From Alphaproteobacteria bacterium AO1-B (GTDB lineage Bacteria; Pseudomonadota; Alphaproteobacteria; Rhizobiales; Stappiaceae), in NCBI GenBank assembly GCA_001890945.1, contig MLAX01000002.1, forward strand, positions 248,001 to 312,000: 64,000 bases of DNA. Direction: 5' to 3'. Shown piece after piece: positions 9,175 through 18,125 of this stretch (its first letter is position 1; each line of letters begins with the position of its first letter). The position numbers and the translations under genes were made by a program. A model generated the notes under the pieces. That model had not been told where the DNA came from. It saw nothing but the letters and a program-made list of their open reading frames with translations, and did not search any database.

Positions 9175-10332
9175 ATGGTCCTTTACGAACTCATCGATTA
9201 CTCGACCCTGAAAGTGATCTGGTGGTTGCTGCTCGGCATCCTGCTGATCGGATTTGCCGTGACCGACGGTTTCGACATGGGTGTTGGAACGCTGCTGCCG
9301 TTCATCGCCGAAACCGATATTGAGCGGCGCGTCGTGATCAACACGATCGGTGCCACCTGGGAGGGTAATCAGGTCTGGTTCATCTTGGGCGGCGGTGCGA
9401 TCTTTGCTGCCTGGCCGCCGCTCTATGCGATCAGCTTCTCCGGCTTTTATCTGGCCATGTTCGTGGTTCTGGCGGCCATGATCCTGAGGCCAGTGGCCTT
9501 TAAGTATCGCTCCAAACGGCCTGATCCTAATTGGCGCAGCGCGTGGGACTGGGCACTCTTCACCGGGTCTTTTGTGCCTGCGCTGGTGTTTGGTGTTGCG
9601 GTCGGCAATGTTCTTCTTGGGGTGCCATTCCGGCTCGATAATGAACTTCGCATGACCTATGACGGCTCGTTCTTCGGTCTGTTCTCTCCCTTTACGCTTC
9701 TGTGCGGACTTTTGTCGGTTACCATGCTCGTGATGCATGGAGCGGTCTGGCTGGTGATGCGGGCGACCGGGGAGATTGCTGCACGGGCCAGAAAGGCCGG
9801 CACCTTTGCAGCTCTCGGCGGGATCCTTCTGTTCGGCGTTGGCGGATATCTGATTGCAACCGGTTATGTGGAGGGCTTCCGGATCACATCGGAGGTCGAC
9901 CCGAACATGCAAGCCAACCCGCTCGCCAAACAAGCGGTTGTTGAGGGCGGAGCCTGGATGCAGAACTATGCGGCTTATCCGGTACTGTGGCTTGCCCCGA
10001 TCATGGGGTTCCTGGGGATGCTCGGCACACTGGCTTTGCTGCAGACGCGCTTCGAGATGCCGATTTTCGCGTTCTCGAAGATGGCTGTATTCGGGATTAT
10101 TGCCACCGTCGGAGTTTCGATGTTCCCCTTCATTTTGCCGTCCTCGGTACAACCGGAGGCGAGCTTGACTGTTTGGGACGCCTCTTCGACACATCGCACG
10201 CTCTTCAACATGCTCGTGGCGGTTGTCATCTTCCTGCCGATCATCCTGGTTTACACCGCCTGGGTCTACAAGGTGCTGTGGGGCAAGATTGATGAAGAAA
10301 CCATCGAACGCGACAACCACACGGCCTACTGA
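9175..10332 (+). CDS. cydB: cytochrome bd ubiquinol oxidase subunit II
   Basis: Structural partner of CydA; a 385-residue multi-membrane protein. It opens with the family-typical sequence around LLGILLIGFAVTDGFDMG, and has TWEGNQVWFILGGGAIFAAWP and a DNPNxxANP-like segment (VDPNMQANPL). It begins 6 nt after cydA, with its GGCGGAG ribosome site inside the end of cydA. The following short gene completes the oxidase. Confidence 0.94.
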   Translation: MVLYELIDYSTLKVIWWLLLGILLIGFAVTDGFDMGVGTLLPFIAETDIERRVVINTIGATWEGNQVWFILGGGAIFAAWPPLYAISFSGFYLAMFVVLAAMILRPVAFKYRSKRPDPNWRSAWDWALFTGSFVPALVFGVAVGNVLLGVPFRLDNELRMTYDGSFFGLFSPFTLLCGLLSVTMLVMHGAVWLVMRATGEIAARARKAGTFAALGGILLFGVGGYLIATGYVEGFRITSEVDPNMQANPLAKQAVVEGGAWMQNYAAYPVLWLAPIMGFLGMLGTLALLQTRFEMPIFAFSKMAVFGIIATVGVSMFPFILPSSVQPEASLTVWDASSTHRTLFNMLVAVVIFLPIILVYTAWVYKVLWGKIDEETIERDNHTAY

Positions 10333-10359
10333 GGCACGCATAGACGGAGACGAAATCTC

Positions 10360-10479
10360 ATGTGGTACTTTGCCTGGATCCTCGGAATGCCGCTCGCCTG
10401 TTGTCTGGCGATCTTGAATGCAATGTGGCTTGAGTTGCGCTCTGAAGACGAACGGCGCCGGGGTCTCAATCCGGACTAA
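10360..10479 (+). CDS. cydX: CydX small subunit of cytochrome bd oxidase
   Basis: A 39-residue single-span protein that begins MWYFAWILGMPLACCLAIL and continues with LNAMWLELRSE, followed by a charged tail ending in LNPD. This is the YbgT/CydX pattern: a conserved Trp-Tyr-Phe-Ala-Trp start, a Leu-Gly hydrophobic span and a Glu-rich C-terminus. It lies 27 nt after cydB with GACGGAGA before the ATG and just before the operon terminator. In other bacteria CydX stabilises the haems of the CydAB complex. Confidence 0.9.
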   Translation: MWYFAWILGMPLACCLAILNAMWLELRSEDERRRGLNPD

Positions 10480-10533
10480 AAGCGAAAGCCGTGTCTCTGA
10501 CCGCCGCTCCGCCCCGAAAACAATCACGGGGTC

Positions 10534-10568
10534 AAAACGGCTGCGATCCCGCGGCCGTTTTGTCTTTT
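10534..10568 (+). terminator. terminator of the cyd operon
   Basis: AAAACGGC (10534-10541) pairs with GCCGTTTT (10554-10561). The inner bases TGCG/CGCG extend this to a 12 bp stem with an ATCC loop, followed by TGTCTTTT. It is placed 55 nt after the cydX stop. Confidence 0.85.
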
Positions 10569-10759
10569 CCAGGTGCGATAGAGCGTGCCTTATTCGTCTC
10601 CTGAGTGGTCTATGTGCTGACCTTAGGTAATAATTCAAATTTCAATTGTATTTTTCAGTTGCCCGACAAGTCCGGTATTGGCAGGCTTCGGGTTCGTCGC
10701 GTTGATTGCCTTTTCATTCAGTAGAAACACAAGCAATCATTGCCGGCAGAAAGGCGAGA

Positions 10760-11770
10760 ATGCAGAAGTTTACGTTGTTGAGACTGATTGCCGTTTCTAT
10801 TTTTCTCGTTTTTTCCGGGGTTGTACCCGTGCGCGCCGAGACTGTTGGTGCTGTTATTTTTACGAATGCCAAGATGGATGGTTCATTCAACGAACTCGCA
10901 GCAATTGGGTCTGAGCGGGCCGCGGCTGAGTTTGGACTTGAAATCCGGGAATGGATCAGCACGGATCCGGACGAGACGATGAACGTCATCCGGCAGTTCG
11001 CGAAGTCCGGTGTGAATCATATCCTGACGCTCGGATTTGAGAGCTCGGAACTCGTTCGCACCACGGCGATGGAGTTTCCGGATGTCAAATTCACAAGTAT
11101 CGATGGTGTCATTAGTGACCTTCCCAATGTCCGGTCTATCCTCTTTGCGGACGACGAGAGCGGATTTCTTGCAGGTTATGTTGCCGGCCTGAAGACAAAA
11201 ACCGGGACAGTGGGGACCATTGGCGGGATGGATATCCCACCGGTGCGCCGGTTCATGTGCGGATTTGAAGCCGGGGCGAAATATGCCAACGCTGATGTCA
11301 ATGTGTTGTCATCTTTCGTGGGTCAGGACATGTACGCTTTCCGGAACATTCAAGGTGGAAAGGCGATCGCAGACAAGATGTTTGCAGATGGGGCTGACGT
11401 GATTTTTGCACCGGCCGGAATGGCCGCGGAAGGCGTCGCACGGGCAGCTCGAGAGCAAGATGCTCATGTGATCATGGTGGATGCCAACAAGAACGGGTTT
11501 TTGCCAGGAACCGTTCTGACCAGTGCCTTGAAACGGGTCGATGAAGCTGCCTATGCGACTTGGAAAGCTGCGATCGATGACACATGGACGCCGGGGCTGG
11601 TTGTAATGACAACCCGTGACAAAGGCGTCGGCTGGGCGGTTGACGAGCACAACAGGGCGCTGGTTTCCGATGTCGAAGACCAAGTGAATGCAATCGTGGA
11701 TGGATTGGCCGCCGGCAGCGTTGCGATTGTGCCTGGGGACACTGTTGCTGGCTGCGCCGATGTTCTTTGA
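10760..11770 (+). CDS. BMP-family ABC transporter substrate-binding protein (orphan)
   Basis: Periplasmic binding protein of the basic membrane protein (Med/BMP) family, typical of nucleoside or purine uptake. The 336-residue product has an N-terminal signal peptide (hydrophobic stretch, then PVRAE) without a lipobox cysteine. It is followed by the family pattern of DGSFNELA near the start, a SIDGVI strand and the GFLAGYVAGL segment. The ATG at 10760 has AAGG 5 nt upstream. No BMP permease or ATPase gene is adjacent, so the protein may serve a transporter encoded elsewhere or act in sensing. Confidence 0.82.
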   Translation: MQKFTLLRLIAVSIFLVFSGVVPVRAETVGAVIFTNAKMDGSFNELAAIGSERAAAEFGLEIREWISTDPDETMNVIRQFAKSGVNHILTLGFESSELVRTTAMEFPDVKFTSIDGVISDLPNVRSILFADDESGFLAGYVAGLKTKTGTVGTIGGMDIPPVRRFMCGFEAGAKYANADVNVLSSFVGQDMYAFRNIQGGKAIADKMFADGADVIFAPAGMAAEGVARAAREQDAHVIMVDANKNGFLPGTVLTSALKRVDEAAYATWKAAIDDTWTPGLVVMTTRDKGVGWAVDEHNRALVSDVEDQVNAIVDGLAAGSVAIVPGDTVAGCADVL

Positions 11771-11780
11771 AGCTTTGCCG

Positions 11781-11818
11781 GAAACAAAAAAGCCCCGGAG
11801 CAGTCTGCGCCGGGGCTT
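11781..11818 (-). terminator. terminator of the peroxiredoxin gene
   Basis: AAGCCCCGG (11790-11798) pairs with CCGGGGCTT (11810-11818). Read on the minus strand the stem is followed by TTTTTTGTTT, placing it 19 nt after the peroxiredoxin stop. It may also stop transcripts of the convergent BMP gene, but on that side there is no T-run. Confidence 0.85.
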
Positions 11819-11836
11819 GATCCAAAAGGCTGCAGT

Positions 11837-12379
11837 TTAAGCAGCTTTTGCTTTGGATGCCTTGAGGCTCTCCAGAATGTTCTGCGGAGACGAAACACCG
11901 TACGGGTCGGTTTCGCAGTTGTCAGAGAAGCCTTCTTCTTCGAACCACTGCTCAACAATGCCGTCGGTGACGACCGCGCCATAGCGCCAGGACCGCATGC
12001 CAAATCCAAGATTGTCCTTGGCTACCAGCATGCCCATCTTGCGGGTGAATTCACCAGAGCCGTCCGGGATGACTTTGACCTTGTCGACGCCCTGAGCCTT
12101 TGCCCAGGCGTTCATGACAAAGGCATCGTTCACGGAGATGCAGTAGATTTCGTTGACACCTTCGGCCTTGAAGTCATCGAACAGTTTTTCAAAGTCCGGC
12201 AGCTGATAGGTGGAGCAGGTGGGGGTGAAAGCACCCGGAAGGGAGAACAGCACGACCTTCTTGCCTTTGAAGTAGTCATCGCTTGTCTTGTCGTCCCACC
12301 GAAACGGGTTCGGGCCTTCGATGGATTCGTCGCGGACACGGGTGCGGAAGGTGACAAAAGGAACTTTTTTGCCGAGCAT
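11837..12379 (-). CDS. Prx5-type peroxiredoxin
   Basis: Reduces hydrogen and organic peroxides with thiol donors. The 180-residue protein has the peroxidatic Cys55 in LPGAFTPTCS, the Prx5/PMP20 form of the PxxxTxxC motif, and the DAFVMNAWAKAQG and GVDKVKVIPDGSGEF segments of that subfamily. A second cysteine occurs in FSDNCETDP near the C-terminus. CTGGAG precedes the start. No reductase gene is adjacent. Confidence 0.92.
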   Translation of the reverse strand: MLGKKVPFVTFRTRVRDESIEGPNPFRWDDKTSDDYFKGKKVVLFSLPGAFTPTCSTYQLPDFEKLFDDFKAEGVNEIYCISVNDAFVMNAWAKAQGVDKVKVIPDGSGEFTRKMGMLVAKDNLGFGMRSWRYGAVVTDGIVEQWFEEEGFSDNCETDPYGVSSPQNILESLKASKAKAA

Positions 12380-12569
12380 TTATAGACTCCAGGAAATGGA
12401 TTTTGGATTTGCTTTCAAACCGGTATGAGGCGCAGCGCCCGGGAGGAGGTGGGCCGGCCCGTTATCCGGTCTGAAAGCGAAAGGACGGCTCCGATCTAGC
12501 GCACTTGCTGCGCTGCGGCAAGGCGCGACGGTTCAATGGGATGCGGCAAATTCACAGATTGCTGAGACT

Positions 12570-12594
12570 GAGACCACGCGTTCGACGTGGTCTC
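12570..12594. repeat. 9 bp perfect hairpin downstream of the DUF6134 gene
   Basis: GAGACCACG (12570-12578) and CGTGGTCTC (12586-12594) form a perfect stem with a 7 nt loop. It lies 18 nt beyond the stop of the minus-strand gene ending at 12613. There is no T-run, so it is a possible factor-dependent terminator or mRNA 3'-end stabiliser. Confidence 0.5.
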
Positions 12595-12612
12595 AACTGG
12601 AGGTCTGATTTG

Positions 12613-13446
12613 CTAGTGCGCGTCGGTCAGGGACACCTTAAATTTGGCACCATCGCTCACTCCTGAAATCTGGAAGAAATGGGCTGGACCTGTTTTCGGC
12701 CGCACGATCCAGACCTCCATCGGTTTTGCATTGGCAACATCAAGTTGGATATGCCGGACAGTCAGGTTTTTCCCTGCGACCGTGGTTTGCGTATCGCCGA
12801 GATCCTTGACCTTCGCCTTGAACACGGACATCTCCTCCGTGTCGATGATCGTGAGAGAGCTTGGCAGATCATAACCATTCGACTGCCAATAGAGCGGCAG
12901 GCCGATCAGTGATGTATCGAAATGGTCGGTTGTCAGGCGTTTGTGCTTCGGAGCGTCCCGCTTGTCTGACAGGAGAATGCCGGCAACAGTCATCGCATCT
13001 CCGGCGTATGGAACTACAGTCGCAATGACCTCCTTTGCCAAGCCCGCAAGCTCCTCGGTTTCAAGCTGTTCCGGTGTCTTCATCTCGGCTGTAAATGCCA
13101 AATAACTGCTGCCGGATCGCTGTATCTTTGTCCAATAGGTTTTCTTGTTCTCAACCAGCCTGTTGGAGGCTGCATCAAGATATCCGTCAGCGGAGATTGT
13201 TTCTTCCAGAACGCTGTTGATGCGTACCTTGCTGAAGAATGATTTTGTTTCGATCTGAGTGGAAAGTTTCAATCCGTGAGTGCCATCTGGCTGCTGAACG
13301 TATTCATGAACGATTTGGCCGACCGGTTTTCCATCGAGTTCAATTTGATAGGTAAGGGGGGAAGCCGCATGGGCGCCCGACAGGCTGCCAAGGACCAAAC
13401 AGGCGAAAACACTTGCGGTGACGATAATTGGTTTTAAGAAGCGCAT
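12613..13446 (-). CDS. exported DUF6134-family protein
   Basis: A 277-residue protein with a clear signal peptide (about residues 1-27, ending GAHAAS). It is followed by a beta-rich region with YQIELDGKPVGQIVHEY near the start, TDHFDTSLIGLPLYW in the middle and VWIVRPKTGPAHFFQIS near the end. This matches DUF6134, a periplasmic family of unknown function. It stands alone between the peroxiredoxin gene and the TRAP operon. No enzyme motif is visible. Confidence 0.7.
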   Translation of the reverse strand: MRFLKPIIVTASVFACLVLGSLSGAHAASPLTYQIELDGKPVGQIVHEYVQQPDGTHGLKLSTQIETKSFFSKVRINSVLEETISADGYLDAASNRLVENKKTYWTKIQRSGSSYLAFTAEMKTPEQLETEELAGLAKEVIATVVPYAGDAMTVAGILLSDKRDAPKHKRLTTDHFDTSLIGLPLYWQSNGYDLPSSLTIIDTEEMSVFKAKVKDLGDTQTTVAGKNLTVRHIQLDVANAKPMEVWIVRPKTGPAHFFQISGVSDGAKFKVSLTDAH

Positions 13447-13765
13447 GTTGAATGAGGCCTGAGTTTTGGAGCAAACACTCCGGTTAAGACAGGGAGAAGG
13501 GCGTAAACCCGCAAAGTCCGATAAATTTCCATATCTGTTGCAGCACGCATGAAGCCGGGATGGTCAGGTGCTCTGCGCTTATCTAAGCGAACGAACGTTC
13601 GTTTGCAATGTCTGCATGTTTTGTTTTTCGTGCGCGTCTGTAGTGCTGGCATTTGTTCGGTGTGTTTCACTGAGCACCAAGAAGCGAAAACGCTGGTACC
13701 GCCGATAACCGGGACGGGCTATTGCGAGATCACAGGCTGACCCGTTACAACATGGTCGGAATCAC
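13447..13765. promoter_or_regulatory. divergent intergenic region with TetR-type palindrome
   Basis: No gene is supported here. The region separates the DUF6134 gene (minus) from the TRAP operon (plus). At 13587-13606 lies GCGAACGAACGTTCGTTTGC, with a perfect 14 bp palindromic core AACGAACGTTCGTT (13590-13603). This spacing and symmetry is typical of a TetR-family operator. No TetR gene is adjacent. Confidence 0.55.
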
Positions 13766-14260
13766 GTGTTGCAGTTCGGAATTTTCATGCAAAACTTGTT
13801 ACAAGCGGTGCGCTGGCTGTGCATGGGGCTCGCCGTCATCGTTTTTGCCGGCCAGCTGGCCATGGTGCTGATGCGGTATTTGCTGGGCGTCGGCTTTGTC
13901 GAACTTCAAGATGCTGTCAGTTATTCGTTTGCGGCGCTGGTTGCACTGTCCGTCGCTGTAACCTTTGACCGGGACCGTCACGTACGAGTGGACGTTTTCC
14001 GACAGACCTGGTCGGAACGCGTCAACCAAAGCATTGACCGGGTGGGAGATCTGCTGTTCGCACTTCCAGTCTTTGGGCTGATGCTGTGGGCGGCGTATCC
14101 GCTTGTCAAAAGCTCCTGGCTCATTCTGGAAGGCTCCCAGGAAACCGGCGGTCTCCCGGGCCTCTTTGTCGTTAAGACCTGCCTCGTTATTCTCCCCGCA
14201 TTGACCCTTTTGATTGTGCTCACAAGACTTGTTGGCGTTGTCCGCCGGAGCGTTTCATGA
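13766..14260 (+). CDS. TRAP transporter small permease (DctQ-like)
   Basis: Four-helix small membrane subunit of a tripartite ATP-independent periplasmic transporter. The 164-residue product has hydrophobic spans near residues 15-35, 50-70, 95-115 and 140-160. It also has the family motif of a loop with F-DRDRHVRVD after the second span. A GTG at 13766 and an ATG at 13787 are both possible starts and neither has a strong ribosome site. The stop overlaps the start of the large permease (ATGA). Confidence 0.85.
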   Translation: MLQFGIFMQNLLQAVRWLCMGLAVIVFAGQLAMVLMRYLLGVGFVELQDAVSYSFAALVALSVAVTFDRDRHVRVDVFRQTWSERVNQSIDRVGDLLFALPVFGLMLWAAYPLVKSSWLILEGSQETGGLPGLFVVKTCLVILPALTLLIVLTRLVGVVRRSVS

Positions 14261-15816
14261 ATCCCGATCTTCTCTGGCTTGTAGTTCTGGCTCTGGCCGT
14301 CTTTGCCGGGATCCTTTCCGGCGTTCCGGTCCTATTGGCAATCGCGGGCGCACCGACGCTCGTTGCTTTAATCGCCGCATCTGCCGGACAATTTGATCTC
14401 GGTTATTTCCAGGCTGTGCCGCAGCGTGTCTTCGGCGTCATGACCAATCCGCTCCTGCTCGCGGTTCCTTTGTTCGTGTTGATGGGGCTGTTGCTTGAGA
14501 AATCCCAGCAAGCGGAAAAGATGCTAAAAAGCCTGACGGCTGCGCTTGGTGGCAATCAGTCCGCGCTCGCCTTGGCGGTTGTTCTGGTCAGCGCGCTGAT
14601 CGCGGCCTCTACGGGCATAATCGGTGCGACGATTGTCATGCTTGGAACGATCACGCTGCCCGCGTTGTTGAAGGCAGGGATCAACAAGCATATGAGTAGC
14701 GGCCTGATTTGCGCCAGCGGTACGCTTGGTCAGATCATCCCGCCGTCAATCGTTCTGATTTTGCTCGGAGATCAGATCTCCAACGCCTATTTCGAAGCGC
14801 AACAGGAAGCTGGCAATTTCGCGCCTGACCCGGTCACCGTTGGTGATCTGTTCGCCGGTGCGTTGTTGCCGGGTCTTCTGCTGGTGGCGCTTTACTCCGG
14901 CTACGTGTTTTTCAATCTGCGCGGCAAAGCGTCGGAGACCGAAGAGACTGCAGATTCACCGAAATCTTCGCTTTCGGAGCTTTTGAAGAACATCGCGCCG
15001 ACACTCGGTCTCATCATTGCTGTGCTGGGTAGCATTCTGATCGGGGTCGCAACACCGACGGAGGCGGCCGGCGTTGGCGTTGCCGGTGCACTGGTGATTG
15101 CTGCGGCCGGGCAGGGCGCGCGTGCATTTTGGACGGCATGTGCCTGTGCAGCTCTCGCAGTTTTACTCCTGATCCTTCGGCAAAGCGGACTGTTCGGTCT
15201 TGAGTTTGACGGCGGCAAGATCGCCTGGACGCTGCCGACACTGACCGCAGTCGGGGCGGTTGTTGTGCTCGGCGCGCTGCTTGCCGCGGTCGTGATAGCT
15301 TTGCCGCGCCGCGATGTCTTGGTCTCCGCCCTCAGCGAGACAGTCATCATCACCGGCATGATTTTCGGCATTGTGATTGCCGCAAGTATCCTCTCCCTGG
15401 TGTTTCGCGGCTTTAATGGCGACGAACATGTCTCCGAGTTGCTGCAATCTCTGCCGGGCGGCGCTTATGGCATGCTGCTCCTCACGATGCTCGTGATCTT
15501 CCTGCTCGGTTTCATACTGGAATTCGTCGAGATCATTTTCATTGTTGTGCCGATCGTCGGGCCAATCATCCTGCAGACGGACATCAGTCCGGTCTGGTTC
15601 GCCGTTCTGATCGCGCTCAACTTGCAAACATCGTTCTTGACGCCGCCCTTCGGCTTTGCCTTGTTCTATTTCAGATCGGTTGCGCCCGATACGATCCGGA
15701 CACGGGACATTTATGTTTCAGTCCTTCCGTTCGTCGGCTTGCAGTTGTTTGCTCTGGCCCTGGTGGCCGCTGTTCCGGCTTTGGCCACCTGGCTGCCGGA
15801 CGTCTTGTTTAAATAG
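14257..15816 (+). CDS. TRAP transporter large permease (DctM-like)
   Basis: Main transport subunit, 519 residues and strongly hydrophobic. It carries LLAVPLFVLMGLLLEKS in an early re-entrant region, the LGQIIPPSIVLILLGD loop and LNLQTSFLTPPFGFALFY near the C-terminus, all hallmark DctM sequences. A middle insertion around residues 225-360 adds extra spans, as in the longer mannitol/keto-acid type. It couples Na+ influx to solute uptake with the flanking subunits. Confidence 0.93.
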   Translation: MNPDLLWLVVLALAVFAGILSGVPVLLAIAGAPTLVALIAASAGQFDLGYFQAVPQRVFGVMTNPLLLAVPLFVLMGLLLEKSQQAEKMLKSLTAALGGNQSALALAVVLVSALIAASTGIIGATIVMLGTITLPALLKAGINKHMSSGLICASGTLGQIIPPSIVLILLGDQISNAYFEAQQEAGNFAPDPVTVGDLFAGALLPGLLLVALYSGYVFFNLRGKASETEETADSPKSSLSELLKNIAPTLGLIIAVLGSILIGVATPTEAAGVGVAGALVIAAAGQGARAFWTACACAALAVLLLILRQSGLFGLEFDGGKIAWTLPTLTAVGAVVVLGALLAAVVIALPRRDVLVSALSETVIITGMIFGIVIAASILSLVFRGFNGDEHVSELLQSLPGGAYGMLLLTMLVIFLLGFILEFVEIIFIVVPIVGPIILQTDISPVWFAVLIALNLQTSFLTPPFGFALFYFRSVAPDTIRTRDIYVSVLPFVGLQLFALALVAAVPALATWLPDVLFK

Positions 15817-15839
15817 AAATCATCTGAGGGAGACTTTCC

Positions 15840-16904
15840 ATGAAAAGACGTGATTTCCTGAAAGCTGGGGCCGTTGCGGCGCCTGCTACAATGCTTGCAG
15901 CACCAGCGATCGCGCAGGGCAAGATCGAGTGGAAAATGCCAACGTCGTTTCCGGCGAAGGCGCCGGGCGTTGGAACAAATGCCACGACATTCGCCGCCCG
16001 TGTCAACGCAATGTCCGACGGTCAGTTGACGCTGAAGGTCTTCTCCGGCGGCGAACTGGTACCGCCCTTTGGCGTTGAAGACGCCGTGGAGCAGGGTACG
16101 GCCGAGATCGGCCATTCCACGCCGTATTATGCGGCTTCCAAGAACTCGGCCCTTCACTTCTTTTCTGCCGTGCCGTTTGGCATGACGGCGGTTGAAACGA
16201 CGGCCTGGCTTCAATACGGCGGCGGCCAGCAGCTTTGGGATGAGATCTACGCCGAGCGTGGCCTCAAGCCTTTCTACTCCGGCAGTTCCGGTGTTCAGGC
16301 AGCTGGCTGGTTCAAGAACCCGGTCAACAGCCTTGAAGACCTTGCCGGTTTGAACATGCGGATTGCAGGTCTTGGCGGCGAAGCGATGCGCAAGATTGGC
16401 GTCAATGCGGTTCTCCTGCCGCCTCCGGAAATCTTCCCGTCTTTCCAGTCCGGCGCGATTGATGCAGCAGAGTGGGTTGGCCCGTTGCTCGATCAGGCGT
16501 TCGGTCTGCAAAAGGTTGCCAAATACTGCTATGTCCCGGCCTTCCACGAGCCGTCCGCGGCGCTTGAAATTGTCGTCAACAAAGACGCTTATGACAGTCT
16601 TCCAGCACATCTTCAGGCAGTGATTGAGAATGCCGCCGCTGCGGCGTCTGTCGAGACGACCGCGCAATTCGATTATTACAACGCGCTGTCTTTGAAGAGC
16701 CTGCAGGAAGACGGCGTCACGTTTGGTGCCTTCCCTGATGATGTGATCGCGGCGCTTAAGACGGCTGTTGCAGAAGTCATGGCGGAAAATGCTGAAGCGA
16801 ATCCGCGCTTTGCGGAAGTGCAAGAGAGTTACAATACGTTCCTCGATCTCGCCAAGGACTATGCCACCTTGGTCAAGGAAACGACCTTCACGCAGCGCGT
16901 ATAA
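15840..16904 (+). CDS. TRAP transporter substrate-binding protein, TakP-like
   Basis: Periplasmic receptor of the preceding permeases; GAGGGAGA lies before the ATG. The N-terminus MKRRDFLKAGAVAAPATM looks like a Tat signal, with cleavage near APAIAQG. Family features are GLGGEAMRKIGVNAVLLP and GAIDAAEWVGPLLDQAFGL. The latter is characteristic of the TakP/FcbT1 branch, which binds 2-keto acids with Na+ in Rhodobacter. The substrate here is therefore plausibly a 2-oxo acid, but this is inference. The gene is closed by a strong terminator. Confidence 0.88.
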   Translation: MKRRDFLKAGAVAAPATMLAAPAIAQGKIEWKMPTSFPAKAPGVGTNATTFAARVNAMSDGQLTLKVFSGGELVPPFGVEDAVEQGTAEIGHSTPYYAASKNSALHFFSAVPFGMTAVETTAWLQYGGGQQLWDEIYAERGLKPFYSGSSGVQAAGWFKNPVNSLEDLAGLNMRIAGLGGEAMRKIGVNAVLLPPPEIFPSFQSGAIDAAEWVGPLLDQAFGLQKVAKYCYVPAFHEPSAALEIVVNKDAYDSLPAHLQAVIENAAAAASVETTAQFDYYNALSLKSLQEDGVTFGAFPDDVIAALKTAVAEVMAENAEANPRFAEVQESYNTFLDLAKDYATLVKETTFTQRV

Positions 16905-16910
16905 AGCTTA

Positions 16911-16937
16911 AAGGCCGGGAGCGATCCCGGCCTTTTT
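16911..16937 (+). terminator. terminator of the TRAP operon
   Basis: AAGGCCGGGA (16911-16920) pairs perfectly with TCCCGGCCTT (16925-16934) over a GCGA loop, followed by TTT. It lies 7 nt after the binding-protein stop. The A-rich left flank is short, so it acts mainly on the plus strand. Confidence 0.88.
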
Positions 16938-16957
16938 GAAAATGGGCACAGACAGAC

Positions 16958-17839
16958 CTAAGGCTGCAACCGGCTTTCCCGCAACACGATGAAAATCCCG
17001 CTGGCGATGATGATCGCCGCGCCGATATAGGTCCAGGTATCCGGGATCTCCCGCCAAAACATCCAGCCAAGCAAGGTCGCCCACAATAGGGACGTGTATT
17101 CAAACGGCGCGATCGTGGACGCGGGGGCAACGCGAAAGGCCTGGGTGAGCATGGTCACACCCGCCGTTCCGAAAGCTGCAATGCCGAGAAACAAAAGGGC
17201 ATCTTCTGCCCGCGGCGGCACCCATAGGAAAGGCATGGTCAACGCACTGATCAGCCCGCCGGAGCCAACCAGATAAAGCATCAAGGTCCAGACGCTTTCG
17301 CGCTCATCGACCAACCGTGCGCTCAGCATCAAGACGGCATAGAGAAAAGCCGTCGCAAGCGGCAGAAGCAGGGCTGGCTGAAAAGCGCTTGCACCTGGCC
17401 GAACGACCACCAAGACACCGATAAACCCGACCATCACGGCGGACCAACGGCGCCAGCCGACTTGCTCGTTCAAAAACAAGGCCGAGATCGCAGTAATGAA
17501 AATGGGCGCGATGAACACGAGGGTCGTCGCTTCGGCCAGACCTAGATACCGGAAGCTGGTGAAAAACGTCATGGCCGCCAGCACCCAGACACCGCCGCGG
17601 ACCAAATGAGCGACCGGTTTGTGCGACTTTAGCGCGGAAGGCCCCGCCAGCTTCCAAATCAAGGCCACAACAATCGGCAGAGCGATCAGGTTCCTCAGGA
17701 AGAGGATCTGCAAGACGGGGTAATTGGCGGACAAGGCCTTGGCAATCGCGTCGCTGATGCAAAGACAAATGACCCCGGCACATATCAGGATGATTCCGGC
17801 CCGGGCATTTGACCGTGGTATATAGGCTGCCGAACTCAT
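16958..17839 (-). CDS. DMT-superfamily (EamA) transporter
   Basis: A 293-residue inner-membrane protein with ten predicted spans arranged as two EamA repeats. The first has YPVLQILFLRNLIALP and ends near GVLVVVRPG; the second has PFEYTSLLWATLLGW and AAIIIASGIFIV. It is a probable small-molecule exporter; the substrate is unknown. CGGAG precedes the ATG. It is convergent with the TRAP operon. Confidence 0.85.
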   Translation of the reverse strand: MSSAAYIPRSNARAGIILICAGVICLCISDAIAKALSANYPVLQILFLRNLIALPIVVALIWKLAGPSALKSHKPVAHLVRGGVWVLAAMTFFTSFRYLGLAEATTLVFIAPIFITAISALFLNEQVGWRRWSAVMVGFIGVLVVVRPGASAFQPALLLPLATAFLYAVLMLSARLVDERESVWTLMLYLVGSGGLISALTMPFLWVPPRAEDALLFLGIAAFGTAGVTMLTQAFRVAPASTIAPFEYTSLLWATLLGWMFWREIPDTWTYIGAAIIIASGIFIVLRESRLQP

Positions 17840-18125
17840 GAAATACTCCGAAAAAAGAGCGCCAATAAATCACTGAAGCTTGTCAACGGCAAGCCGAATG
17901 TAGCAGATGGCCTGATATGTTCTGATGGATCAAAAATCCGTAAGTTATTGAAAAAATACATACCTATCATTGACTGGCATTGTGTCAGCTGAAGGGGGCG
18001 GTCATCCCACCGCCCAAGAGTGAGCGAACCGGCGGAACGAGCGCCGGGCTTGATTCCAATCCGCACAAAACATCCGCAGAATTCGCTATTTTGCGTTCAA
18101 AGCGGCCAAGTGATATGGAGGCGCC

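Noticed and set aside
9148-10638. A 496-codon open frame opposite cydB and cydX
   Set aside because: Composition is that of an antisense shadow (Arg/His/Gln-rich), and cydB/cydX and a terminator on the plus strand explain the region.
13434-13670. A 78-codon minus-strand frame before the DUF6134 gene
   Set aside because: It overlaps the start of the DUF6134 gene, has no motif, and runs across the TetR-type palindrome.
15711-16823. A 370-codon frame opposite the TRAP binding protein
   Set aside because: Antisense shadow without motifs; the plus-strand gene is clear.
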